Source: Palsa-504 sp963790065
GTDB taxonomy: Bacteria > Actinomycetota > Actinomycetes > Streptosporangiales > Streptosporangiaceae
DNA length: 64,000 bases
Assembly (NCBI GenBank): GCA_963790065.1
Contig: CAWBNK010000002.1
Span: forward strand, 62,001 to 126,000
Direction: 5' to 3'
Shown here: piece after piece, positions 28,268 to 36,039 of the stretch
Numbering within the stretch: the stretch's first letter is position 1
How the letters are laid out: every line of letters starts with the position of its first letter
Made by a program: the position numbers and the translations under genes
The notes under the pieces: model-generated
The model's database searches: none
Seen by the model: the letters and a program-made list of their open reading frames with translations, nothing else
What the model was told of the DNA's origin: nothing

Positions 28268-29386
28268 CTAGCCCCAGACTTCGCGGGCGGTTTCCACGAT
28301 GAGACGGAGCTTGGCGACTTCCTGGTCGTAGGTGAGCGTGTTGCCTTCCGAGGTGGAGGAGAAGCCGCACTGGCCGGACAGGCCGAGCTGGTCCAGCGGG
28401 ATGTACTTGGCTGCCTCGTCGATGCGACGCTTGAGGTCATCCTTGGACTCCAGCTCGGGGCGCTTGGTGGTGACCAGGCCGAGGACGACCATCTTGCCCG
28501 GCGGGACGAAGCGCAGCGGCTCGAAGCCGCCGGAGCGCTCGTCGTCGTACTCCAGGAAGAACCCGTCCACGTCCAGCTCGGAGAACAAGGCCTCGGCCAC
28601 GAAGTCGTACCCACCGGAGGCGACCCAGGAGGAGCGGAAGTTTCCGCGGCACATGTGCGTGGTGATGGCCATGCCGTCGGGCTTGTCCTTGATCGCGGCG
28701 TTGATCTGCTTGATGTAGCGCAGGTGCAGGTGCTCGGCGTCCTCGCCGCGCTCGCTGATCTCGGCGCGCTGGACCGGGTCGTTGAGGTAGGCCAGGCTGG
28801 TGTCGTCGAACTGCAGGTAGGTGCAGCCGAGGGCGTACAGCCGCTGCACCTCATCGGCGTAGGCGGCGGCCAGGTCGGCCCAGAATTCCTCCAGGTCCGG
28901 GTACACCGTGTGGTCCACCGAGGCGGGGCCGCCGCGGTAGTGGACCATGTTCGGCGACGGGATGGTGAGCTTGGGCACGGCCGTGGTGACGTGGTCGCGC
29001 AGGAAGGTGAAGGCGTCGGCGAAGATCGTGTCCACGATGCGCAGCTTGCCGTCGATGCGGATCGAGGCCGGGGTGAACTCGATCTCCCCGGCCGCGTTCG
29101 TGAACTTGACGGCCAGGTGGCCGGGCGCCTTGGACACGCCGCCCAGCGCGTAGATGAAGTCCATGTGCCAGGAGGCGCGGCGGAACTCGCCGTCGGTGGC
29201 CGACTGCAGGCCCACCTCTTCCTGCATCCGGATCGCGCCCGGGATCTCCTCGTCCTCGACCGCGCGCAGGTCGGCGGCCGTGATCTGGCCGGCGGTGAAG
29301 TCGTCGCGGGCCCGGAGCAGCCGGGCCGGGCGCAGCAGGCTGCCGACGTGGTCGGCGCGGAAGGGGGGACTGGTCCTGCGGGCCAT
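28268..29386 (-). CDS. MetE-fold zinc transferase (YxjG-like methionine synthase II family; epoxyalkane:CoM transferase relative)
   Basis: 372 residues from the ATG at 29386 (MARRTSPPFRADHVGSLLRP), with GAGGTAG before it. The single-barrel MetE-type fold has its zinc site visible: THMCRGN (His, Cys), FLEYDD (Glu) and SGQCGFSS (Cys). The family includes cobalamin-independent methyl transferases and the epoxyalkane:coenzyme M transferases; sequence by eye does not separate them. Coenzyme M synthesis genes lie 23 kb away in the same window, which makes a CoM-dependent role worth testing. It has its own upstream region and is followed by the metV operon in the same direction. Confidence 0.75.
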   Translation of the reverse strand: MARRTSPPFRADHVGSLLRPARLLRARDDFTAGQITAADLRAVEDEEIPGAIRMQEEVGLQSATDGEFRRASWHMDFIYALGGVSKAPGHLAVKFTNAAGEIEFTPASIRIDGKLRIVDTIFADAFTFLRDHVTTAVPKLTIPSPNMVHYRGGPASVDHTVYPDLEEFWADLAAAYADEVQRLYALGCTYLQFDDTSLAYLNDPVQRAEISERGEDAEHLHLRYIKQINAAIKDKPDGMAITTHMCRGNFRSSWVASGGYDFVAEALFSELDVDGFFLEYDDERSGGFEPLRFVPPGKMVVLGLVTTKRPELESKDDLKRRIDEAAKYIPLDQLGLSGQCGFSSTSEGNTLTYDQEVAKLRLIVETAREVWG

Positions 29387-29525
29387 CTCTACCTCGCTTC
29401 TCTGGAGGGCGACGGATACCACCCTGCCCTAGATTTCCTATCACGCGCTCTCCGGTGCTCAAAGTGTCATGCATCACGTGCCCGCGAGCTCCCGGCAGTT
29501 TTCCCGGCATCGATGCGCCGAAGGT

Positions 29526-29531
29526 TATTCT
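29526..29531 (+). promoter_or_regulatory. -10 box for leaderless PaaX-type gene
   Basis: TATTCT ends 6 nt before the GTG at 29538. No convincing -35 hexamer at 16-19 nt is seen, and no ribosome site precedes the GTG, consistent with leaderless initiation. Confidence 0.4.
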
Positions 29532-29537
29532 CGTCGG

Positions 29538-30486
29538 GTGAGCAGCCTCGCGGACACCGGTGAGCCGGGCGAGGGCGAACCGTGGATGGCGCCCGGCGCC
29601 GCGGCGCAGCGTCCGCCGCGGCTGCTGCTCACCCTGCTCGGTGACTACTGGTGGCAACGCACCGAGCCGCTGCCCTCGGCGGCGATCGTCGCGCTGCTGG
29701 CCGAGTTCGGCGTCAGCGACTCGGCGGCCCGCGCCGCGCTGAGCAGGCTGACCCGTAACGGCCTGCTGGTCACGTCCAAGACCGGCCGGCGCACGTTCTC
29801 GCGGCTGAGCTCGCGCGCGGCGGCGATCCTCGATGACGGCGCGCGGCGCATCTTCTCCTTCGGCGCGGACCGGCGGCCGTGGGACGGCATCTGGTCGCTG
29901 GTCGCGTTCTCCATTCCCGAGGACAACCGGGCGGCCAGGGACGCGCTGCGCAAGCAGCTGCGCTGGCTCGGCTTCGCGCCGCTCTACGACGGGCTGTGGG
30001 TCTCGCCTCGTGATCACGGCGCCGAGGTGATCGGGTACCTGAAGGACCTGGACATCACCACGGCTACCGCGTTCCGGGCCACGTCGATCCCGGCCGAGTG
30101 CGACATTCCGGCCCGGGCCTGGGATCTGGACGGCCTGCGCCTGGCAGTACGAGCAGTTCGTCGGCTTCGCCAGCCGGCTGCGGGACACCACGGCGGCCGG
30201 GCAGGTGCCCCCGACGGACGCGCTGATCGCCCGGACCCGGGTCATGGACGAATGGCGCGCCTTCCCCGGCCTGGATCCCGACCTGCCCGCGGAGCTGCTG
30301 CCCGGCGGCTGGCCGCGGGCAGCGGCCCGCGAGCTGTTCATCGGCTGCTACGACCTGCTCGGACCGCTGGCGGCCAGGCGGGTCAGGCAGATCATCACCA
30401 GGTACAGCCCCGAGCTGGCCGGGCGGGCCGCCTACCACAGTTCGGAACTGAAGCTGAGCGCCGCACCGGATCCCTCGTCGGGCTAA
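29538..30486 (+). pseudogene. PaaX-family transcriptional regulator, interrupted by a +1 frameshift
   Basis: The first ~200 codons give a PaaX-type winged-helix domain (LLLTLLGDYWW, VSDSAARAALSRLTRNGLL) and middle domain (WDGIWSLVAFSIPE, RKQLRWLGFAPLYDGLWVSP). The C-terminal PaaX domain (TRVMDEWRAFPGLDPDLP) is in another frame. Removing one C at 30140/30141 restores CGC-TGG-CAG and a 315-residue protein of normal family length. PaaX proteins repress aromatic or acyl-CoA catabolism in response to CoA thioesters. If the shift is real, the ligand-binding C-terminus is lost. It is divergent from the MetE-fold gene, which it might control. Confidence 0.75.
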
Positions 30487-30516
30487 CGCCGCGCCGGGGG
30501 ACCTCGGGGCGGCGGG

Positions 30517-30819
30517 TCAGAACTGGTCGGCCGAGGCGACCGTCTCGGTGATGGTGATCTCCGGCGGCTCGGCGGCGGCGCCGACCGACCCGATGAACCC
30601 CTGCAGGTCGGGGTTGGAGAAGAACTGCTGGAAGTGCCCGGCAGTCTCCCACTCGTCTACGGCCAGGACGAAACCGTCGCCGAGGCCGAACTGGTGGTGA
30701 ATGGCACCCTGCGCGCGGCTCGCCTCGGATATCTTCTCGAACTCCCCGGCCCGGTCGGCCAGCGCCTGGCGGAACGCGACGGTGTCGCCCTTGATCTTCA
30801 CAGTGACTAGCACGCTCAT
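30517..30819 (-). CDS. Small antibiotic-biosynthesis-monooxygenase-like (ABM fold) protein
   Basis: 100 residues, starting MSVLVTVKIKGDTVAFRQ. Dimeric alpha-beta barrel features: an N-terminal strand, the EASRAQGAIHHQFGLGDG region and VDEWETAGHFQQFFSNPDLQGFI, as in ABM-type monooxygenases and related stress proteins. These act on small aromatic or quinone substrates, or simply bind ligands. No operon partner; it converges on the PaaX-type gene. Confidence 0.7.
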   Translation of the reverse strand: MSVLVTVKIKGDTVAFRQALADRAGEFEKISEASRAQGAIHHQFGLGDGFVLAVDEWETAGHFQQFFSNPDLQGFIGSVGAAAEPPEITITETVASADQF

Positions 30820-30942
30820 GTCCTGGATTCCCCTCCTTGAGTTCCGTTGGCCCGGGCACGCAGGTTCCGGCCTGCGGCTCAGCCCAGGTCAACATGGTTC
30901 ATAACGAGCCGGGGCGCAAGGGGCATGTGCTTGGCGTGGAGG

Positions 30943-32331
30943 TCAGATGGAGGTCTGCAGCAGGGCCTGGCTGGCCGTGGGAACCAGGGGCAGGGCGAGC
31001 GTCATCTCGGTGCCCTGGCCGGGCTGGCTGCGGGCGGACAGCTGGCCGCCGTGGGCGCGGGCCAGCTCGGCGGCGACCGCGAGGCCGATGCCGCTGCCGG
31101 AGATCTGCGCCGCCTGCGGGCTGCGCCAGAACCGGTCGAAGATGCGGGGCAGTTCGTCGGCGGGAATCCCGGGGCCGGTGTCGGTGACGGTCAGTACCGC
31201 CTCGACGGCTTGCGGGCCGGCCTGGACGCTGACGCGGCCGCCCGGCGGGGTGAACTTCAGCGCGTTGGTCAGCAGGTTGGTGATGACCTGATGGAGCCAG
31301 CGCGGATCGCCGAGCACCTCAGCCGGGGCCAGCTGCCGTGTCACAGTGATCCCCGCGGCCTCGAACTGGCTGGTCAGGCTGTCGGTGGCGGCTCCGGCGA
31401 TTTCGGCGAGGTCGCAGGGCCGCCGCGACAGGTGCAGGGCCGCGGCATCGGCGGCGGCCAGGGTCTGCAGGTCGGAAACCATCCGGGCCAGCCGCAGCAC
31501 CTCGTCGCGGAGCGAGGTCAGGTGCTCCGGGGTGGGCTCGGTGACCTCGTCCAGGAGCGCCTCGTGCCCGGCCTGCAGGACCGCGATCGGGGTGCGCAGC
31601 TCGTGGGCCACGTCGGCGACCAGATCGCGGCGCAGCTGTTCCTGCCGGGCCGTCGTGTCGGCCATCTGGTCGAAGGCGGCGGCCAGCTCGCGCAGCTCGT
31701 CGGGTGCGCTGAGCGGGCCGACCCGGGCGGTGCGCTGCCCGCGGCCCACCGCCCGGGTGACCGCGATGATCTGCTCGACCGGGCGGGTGATCCGGCGCGC
31801 AGCGGCCAGCCCGGTGAGCAGGGCCATCAGCGCCGCCAGGCCGGCCGCGCCGGCGATGGCCCGCAGCAGGTCGGTCTCCAGCGCGTGATCGGCCCCGCCC
31901 AGGCCGGAACCGGTGAACCGGACGTAGGCCTCCCCCGCCCGCTCGCCGTGGGCCGTCAGCGATGCCTGGTAGAGCTGGCCCGTCTGCGCGGCGTAGCCGG
32001 GTGAGGACCGCACCACCCGGCCCGACGTATCGCGTATCTGCACATCGGCGCCGGTCTTGGCGGCCAGGTCAAGGACCGGGGACAGGGCGGCCGTGGCCCA
32101 GTTGTCGTGGCGGTCCCAGGCCGCGGCGGCGGCCACGGCGATCGCGTTGGTCAGCTGCACGCGCTGCTGCGTGGCCAGCGCCGAGACGTCCGTGGCCGCG
32201 AACCCCGCGGTCAGGCCCGCCAGCAGGGCCACCGCGGCCAGGGCGACCGAGATGAACGCCAAGGCGAGCCGCAGGCCGAGCGTGCCGGCGCGGCCAGGGC
32301 GGACGGCCGGCGGCCCGTGGTCGTCAGTCAT
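30943..32331 (-). CDS. Two-component sensor histidine kinase
   Basis: 462 residues. An N-terminal membrane segment (about 20-50), an extracytoplasmic sensor of ~110 residues, a second membrane segment (about 155-175), then HAMP, the dimerisation/phospho-acceptor box DVAHELRTPI and an ATPase domain with N box (NLLTNALKFTPPGG), G1 (DTGPGIP), F (FDRFWRS) and G2 (GSGIGLAVA). It autophosphorylates and signals to the response regulator encoded just upstream (8-bp overlap). The stimulus is unknown; adjacent genes give no clear target. Confidence 0.92.
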   Translation of the reverse strand: MTDDHGPPAVRPGRAGTLGLRLALAFISVALAAVALLAGLTAGFAATDVSALATQQRVQLTNAIAVAAAAAWDRHDNWATAALSPVLDLAAKTGADVQIRDTSGRVVRSSPGYAAQTGQLYQASLTAHGERAGEAYVRFTGSGLGGADHALETDLLRAIAGAAGLAALMALLTGLAAARRITRPVEQIIAVTRAVGRGQRTARVGPLSAPDELRELAAAFDQMADTTARQEQLRRDLVADVAHELRTPIAVLQAGHEALLDEVTEPTPEHLTSLRDEVLRLARMVSDLQTLAAADAAALHLSRRPCDLAEIAGAATDSLTSQFEAAGITVTRQLAPAEVLGDPRWLHQVITNLLTNALKFTPPGGRVSVQAGPQAVEAVLTVTDTGPGIPADELPRIFDRFWRSPQAAQISGSGIGLAVAAELARAHGGQLSARSQPGQGTEMTLALPLVPTASQALLQTSI

Positions 32332-33028
32332 CGCAGGCGAGGCCGAGCCGGTACCCGCCGCCGAGCACGGTCTGGACGATCTGCGGGCTGGCCGGGTCTT
32401 CCTCGACCTTGCGGCGCAGGTTCTTGACGTGCGAGTCGACGGTCCGCTCGTAGCCCTCGAACTCGTACCCGCGGACCCGGTTGATCAGCTCGAACCGGGA
32501 GTAGACCCGGCCGGGTACCGTGGCCAGGGCGACCAGGATGCCCCATTCGGTCGGGGTCAGCTCGGCTCGCCGGCCGCGCACGGTGACCAGGTGCTTCGGC
32601 TCGTCGATGACCATGGTCCCGGCGCCGTAGCTGGTCATGCCGCTCTTGGCCGCCGGCGAGCCGCGGCGCAGGATGGCCTGGACGCGCAGCACCAGCTCGC
32701 GCGGGCTGAACGGCTTGGTCACGTAGTCGTCGGCGCCGAGCTCGAGCCCGGCGATCCGGTCTTCCTCGGCCGCCTTGGCCGTCAGCATCAGGATCGGTAT
32801 GGTGCCGGCGGCGCGGATCTCGCGGGCCACTGTCTCGCCGGATACATCCGGCAGGCCCAGGTCCAGGATCACCAGGTCCGGCGCGGCCGAGGTGGCCAGC
32901 GTGATGGCCTCGGCGCCTGACCCGGCCGACAGCACCGTGAACCCGGCCCGCTCCAGGTAGGACCGGACCAGTTCCCGCAGCTTCCGCTCGTCCTCTACGA
33001 GCAGCACCGTCGCGGCCATTGCCCTCAC
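32324..33028 (-). CDS. OmpR/PhoB-family response regulator
   Basis: 234 residues from a GTG at 33028, or 231 from an ATG at 33019 (MAATVLLVEDERK). Receiver domain with the acidic pocket (VEDE), phospho-acceptor Asp in LVILDLGLPD, conserved Thr (LTAKA) and Lys (TKPFSP), then a winged-helix Trans_reg_C domain (ELTPTEWGIL, VDSHVKNLRRKVEED). It is first gene of the pair and partners the downstream kinase. GAGGGG precedes the GTG, so the longer start is slightly favoured. Confidence 0.92.
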   Translation of the reverse strand: MRAMAATVLLVEDERKLRELVRSYLERAGFTVLSAGSGAEAITLATSAAPDLVILDLGLPDVSGETVAREIRAAGTIPILMLTAKAAEEDRIAGLELGADDYVTKPFSPRELVLRVQAILRRGSPAAKSGMTSYGAGTMVIDEPKHLVTVRGRRAELTPTEWGILVALATVPGRVYSRFELINRVRGYEFEGYERTVDSHVKNLRRKVEEDPASPQIVQTVLGGGYRLGLACDD

Positions 33029-33207
33029 CCGCCCCTCGTGCAGGTTGCCAGGATATTTCCATGATCTATGCAGGAACGACCGGCTGACGAGACCGGGGGC
33101 CGGGCTAACCGCTTTCTCTATGCGATCACCATGTGGCCTTCACCTGCCGTACGTGCCGACACGGTGCCATTGGTCAGGCCAGGCGGAACCACACGGGGAT
33201 CGGTGAG

Positions 33208-33330
33208 ATGACGGCGGCCAACCTGCTGGTGCTCATTCCCTGGCTGGTCTTCGCCGTAGGGTTGGCGGTCATCGGCTGGCGCCTGCTGGCCAGCCGCCGG
33301 GGCCGCAGGCACCGGCGAGATCGCCGCTGA
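33208..33330 (+). CDS. Small single-pass membrane protein
   Basis: 40 residues from the ATG at 33208, with GGTGAG upstream: a hydrophobic segment (LLVLIPWLVFAVGLAVIGW) followed by a very basic tail (RRGRRHRRDRR). An in-frame upstream start (33133) would add a Cys-containing stretch of doubtful reality. A strong terminator hairpin lies just after its stop, supporting it as a real transcript. Function unknown. Confidence 0.5.
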   Translation: MTAANLLVLIPWLVFAVGLAVIGWRLLASRRGRRHRRDRR

Positions 33331-33332
33331 CG

Positions 33333-33376
33333 AGGTGCGGTCCGGTCGGGGCCCGGGGGAAGGCCGGACCGCACCT
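33333..33376 (+). terminator. Strong hairpin terminator after the small membrane protein gene
   Basis: A perfect 13-bp stem: AGGTGCGGTCCGG (33333-33345) with CCGGACCGCACCT (33364-33376), 18-nt loop, followed by TTAT. It starts 3 bp after the stop codon and insulates the next gene. Confidence 0.75.
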
Positions 33377-33528
33377 TTATCTCCGCCCGGCTCGCAGCCG
33401 GCCAGCACGGGGGCCTGGTCGGCTGACCAGGGCGGGCCATAAGGGGCGGACGGCACTCTTGGGGCCGGACACATGGACCACGCGGCCACGCAGGCGGATG
33501 ATGGCAGGCGGATGCCGCGGGAGGTCAC

Positions 33529-34641
33529 ATGAAAACCAGGGCAGCGGTGCTCAGGGACATGGGCAAGGACTGGGAGATCATCGAACTGGACCTCGACTCG
33601 CCCAAGGACGGTGAGGTGCTGATCCGGTTCACGGCGGCGGGCCTGTGCCATTCCGATGACCACCTGCGCACCGGCGACATCCCGGTCCGCTACCCCATCG
33701 TGGGCGGCCACGAGGGGGCGGGCATCGTCGAGGAGGTCGGCGGCGGCGTCAGCCGGCTCAAGCCCGGCGATCACGTGGTCTGCTCGTTCCTGCCCACCTG
33801 CGGGCACTGCCGGTTCTGCGCCAGCGGCATGACCAACCTGTGTGACCTCGGCGCGCTGTTCTTCGACAACTGCCTGCCCGACGGCACGTTCCGGTTCCAC
33901 GCCGACGGCGAGGACTTCGGCCAGATGTGCCTGCTGGGTACCTTTTCCGAACGGTCCGTGGTTTCTGAGCACTCCTGCATAAAGATCGACGACGACCTGC
34001 CGCTGGCGACGGTGGCCCTGGTCGGCTGCGGGGTGCCGACCGGGTGGGGCACCGCGGTGAACGCGGGCGGCGTGCGGCCCGGCGACACGACCGTCGTGTA
34101 CGGGATCGGCGGGGTCGGCATCAACGCCGTCCAGGGTGCGGCGTTCGCCGGCGCGCGCAACGTCATCGCGGTCGACCCGCTGGAATTCAAGCGGGAGAAC
34201 GCCATGGAGTTCGGGGCCACGCACACCGCGGCTTCCGCGGAAGCCGCGCAGGAGCTCGTCACCGAGGTGACCAGGGGCGTCGGCGCCGACCAGGCCCTGA
34301 TCACCGTGGGCGTGGTCACCGAGGAGGTCATCGCGTCGGCGTTCGCGGCGGTTCGCAAGCGCGGCACGGTGGTGATCACCGGGCTGGCCGGCCCGGGCAA
34401 GAAGACCATCCAGCTGCCCAGCTTCGAGCTGACCCTGTTCGAGAAGCGGATTCAGGGCGCGCTGTTCGGCGGCGGAAACCCGTTCGAGACGATCCCGCGG
34501 CTGCTCGACCTGTACCGGGCCGGGCAGCTCAAGCTCGACGAACTGGTCACGAACCGGTACACGCTGGACGAGGTCAACCAGGGCTACCGGGACATGCTGG
34601 ACGGCCGTAACATCCGCGGCCTCCTCATGCACGAATCCTGA
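33529..34641 (+). CDS. NDMA-dependent (mycofactocin-associated type) zinc alcohol dehydrogenase
   Basis: 370 residues (MKTRAAVLRDMGKDWEI). Zinc-MDR motifs: GLCHSDDH and GGHEGAG (catalytic zinc), the Cys cluster CGHCRFCASGMTNLC (structural zinc) and YGIGGVGINAVQGAA (NAD-binding). The family (Rxyl_3153-like) has tightly bound NAD and in vitro needs an artificial acceptor such as N,N-dimethyl-4-nitrosoaniline; in vivo mycofactocin is the proposed acceptor. No mycofactocin genes lie in this window. It may provide an aldehyde to the nearby aldehyde dehydrogenases. Confidence 0.85.
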   Translation: MKTRAAVLRDMGKDWEIIELDLDSPKDGEVLIRFTAAGLCHSDDHLRTGDIPVRYPIVGGHEGAGIVEEVGGGVSRLKPGDHVVCSFLPTCGHCRFCASGMTNLCDLGALFFDNCLPDGTFRFHADGEDFGQMCLLGTFSERSVVSEHSCIKIDDDLPLATVALVGCGVPTGWGTAVNAGGVRPGDTTVVYGIGGVGINAVQGAAFAGARNVIAVDPLEFKRENAMEFGATHTAASAEAAQELVTEVTRGVGADQALITVGVVTEEVIASAFAAVRKRGTVVITGLAGPGKKTIQLPSFELTLFEKRIQGALFGGGNPFETIPRLLDLYRAGQLKLDELVTNRYTLDEVNQGYRDMLDGRNIRGLLMHES

Positions 34642-35010
34642 CGCGCCGCTGAACCGGCCGGGCCCGGCCTCCGTGAAGCTAAGTGGGGAGTTGTTCGCTG
34701 GCCGCTGCCGTGCGCTCTCGCCGCACCCAGCCAGCAACCCACTCGCTTGGCGCGCCTGCGGAGGAGGTCAGTGCGGTGAGAAGACCGATGGCCTGCCCGG
34801 TACTGCCGCCTGGCCCCAGCTCCCGGCGCAGATGCCCGTGGCGCCTGCCTGCCCGGCCGCGCCGGGCCGCCCGCTGCCGGGCCGGCTGGAATCCGGCTTC
34901 ACCAGCTGGCCGTGGTCGCCGCTGCTAGCGGTTCCGGCCCCTAGCCGCAGCAGCGGTCAAGGGCCCGGCCGTGGCTTCAGACCAGCCCGGCCGGGCCCCG
35001 CCTTTCCGGC
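34642..35010 (+). other. Gap between alcohol dehydrogenase and LuxR remnant
   Basis: About 370 bp, GC-rich. A 14-bp perfect palindrome GGCCGGGCCCGGCC (34656-34669) sits 14 bp after the dehydrogenase stop and may act as its terminator. I see no supported gene in the remainder; it may be eroded sequence of the regulator whose 3' end follows. Confidence 0.4.
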
Positions 35011-35355
35011 CGGCGACTGGCTCGGGGTGCGGGCGGGCTCGGTGAGGTGGGCGGCCCGCTGCGCCGCGCACTCGACCTGGCCCAGCGGTGCGGGGCCGCG
35101 CCGCTGGCCGAGGCGGCCAGGCAGGAGCTGCTCGCGACCGGAGCCCGCCCCCGGCGCACCGCGCTGACCGGTCCGGACGCGCTGACCAGCACCGAACGAC
35201 AGGTGGCCGGGCTAGCCGCGGAAGGCCTGTCCAACCGGCAGATCGCCCAGCACCTATTCGTCACGCTGCCCACCGTGGAAACGCATCTGCGGCATGCCTT
35301 CCGCAAGCTCGGCATCACCTCCCGGGGCGAGCTGGCGGCCCAGCTGGGCGGGTGA
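35011..35355 (+). pseudogene. 3' remnant of a large LuxR-family (AAA-type) regulator
   Basis: The frame encodes only the end of a LuxR/LAL-type regulator: PLRRALDLAQRCGAAPLAE (TPR-like end), then the HTH domain LTSTERQVAGLAAEGLSNRQIAQHL and TVETHLRHAFRKLGI. The family normally has ~900 residues with an N-terminal ATPase, absent here. A GTG at 35047 could still start a 102-residue HTH protein, but no ribosome site supports it. Homology seems to begin near 35011; treated as a decayed fragment. Confidence 0.65.
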
Positions 35356-35502
35356 GCCTTCCAGACGATTGTCCCCGGCGACATTCCCGGCGCCGGCGCA
35401 TTTGTGCTGCGGCCACGCAGGGCACAGACCGCCCTTGCCGGGCGGCGGGCGGGCGGGGGACGCTGGGGCTCAACCGGGCACGACGAGCATCAGGAGGACA
35501 TC

Positions 35503-36036
35503 ATGGCGGAGGCTTCGGGCGGCGAGTTCTGGCGGGAGTTCAAGCCGGTGGCGCAGGTGTTCCGGCCCGGCGCGATGCCGGAGGCGTACATCGCCAACGC
35601 GGCCATCGACGACGACCGCTACTACGCCCCGCTGTCGGAGACGGTCGGCACCCGGCCGCTGTTCATCTCCCCGGGCCAGAACCGGTGGTGCGACGTCCTG
35701 CTGTGCCGCGGGGCCGGGCTGGTCAACCGGCACTACCACCCGCAGCAGGTGTTCGCCTACACGATCTCGGGCAAGTGGGGGTACCTGGAACACGACTGGG
35801 TGGCGACCGCCGGCGACTGGATCTACGAGGCGCCCGGCGAGGCGCACACGCTGGTGGCCTACGAGTCCGACGAGCCGATGCGGGTCACGTTCAACGTCAC
35901 CGGGCCGCTGATCTGGCTGGATGAAGACGGCCAGATCAGCGGCCACTTTGACGTGTTCGACTACATCAAGCTGTGCCGGGACCACTACGAGAAGGTCGGC
36001 CTCGGCGCGGACTACGTCGACCGGCTGTTCCGCTGA
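35503..36036 (+). CDS. Cupin of the 2,4'-dihydroxyacetophenone dioxygenase family
   Basis: 177 residues from the ATG at 35503, preceded by AGGAGG. The cupin motif has metal-binding histidines in NRHYHPQQV, followed by GKWGYLEHDWVATAGDWIYE and APGEAHTLV (third His), and the family ending KVGLGADYVDRLFR. Characterised relatives cleave 2,4'-dihydroxyacetophenone to 4-hydroxybenzoate and formate with non-haem iron. The actual substrate may be another hydroxyketone. It converges on an aldehyde dehydrogenase gene with only 3 bp between stops. Confidence 0.8.
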   Translation: MAEASGGEFWREFKPVAQVFRPGAMPEAYIANAAIDDDRYYAPLSETVGTRPLFISPGQNRWCDVLLCRGAGLVNRHYHPQQVFAYTISGKWGYLEHDWVATAGDWIYEAPGEAHTLVAYESDEPMRVTFNVTGPLIWLDEDGQISGHFDVFDYIKLCRDHYEKVGLGADYVDRLFR

Positions 36037-36039
36037 GGC

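Noticed and set aside
34673..35167. Open frame before the LuxR fragment
   Set aside because: Pro/Ala/Cys-rich low-complexity translation with no ribosome site; overlaps the LuxR remnant in another frame.
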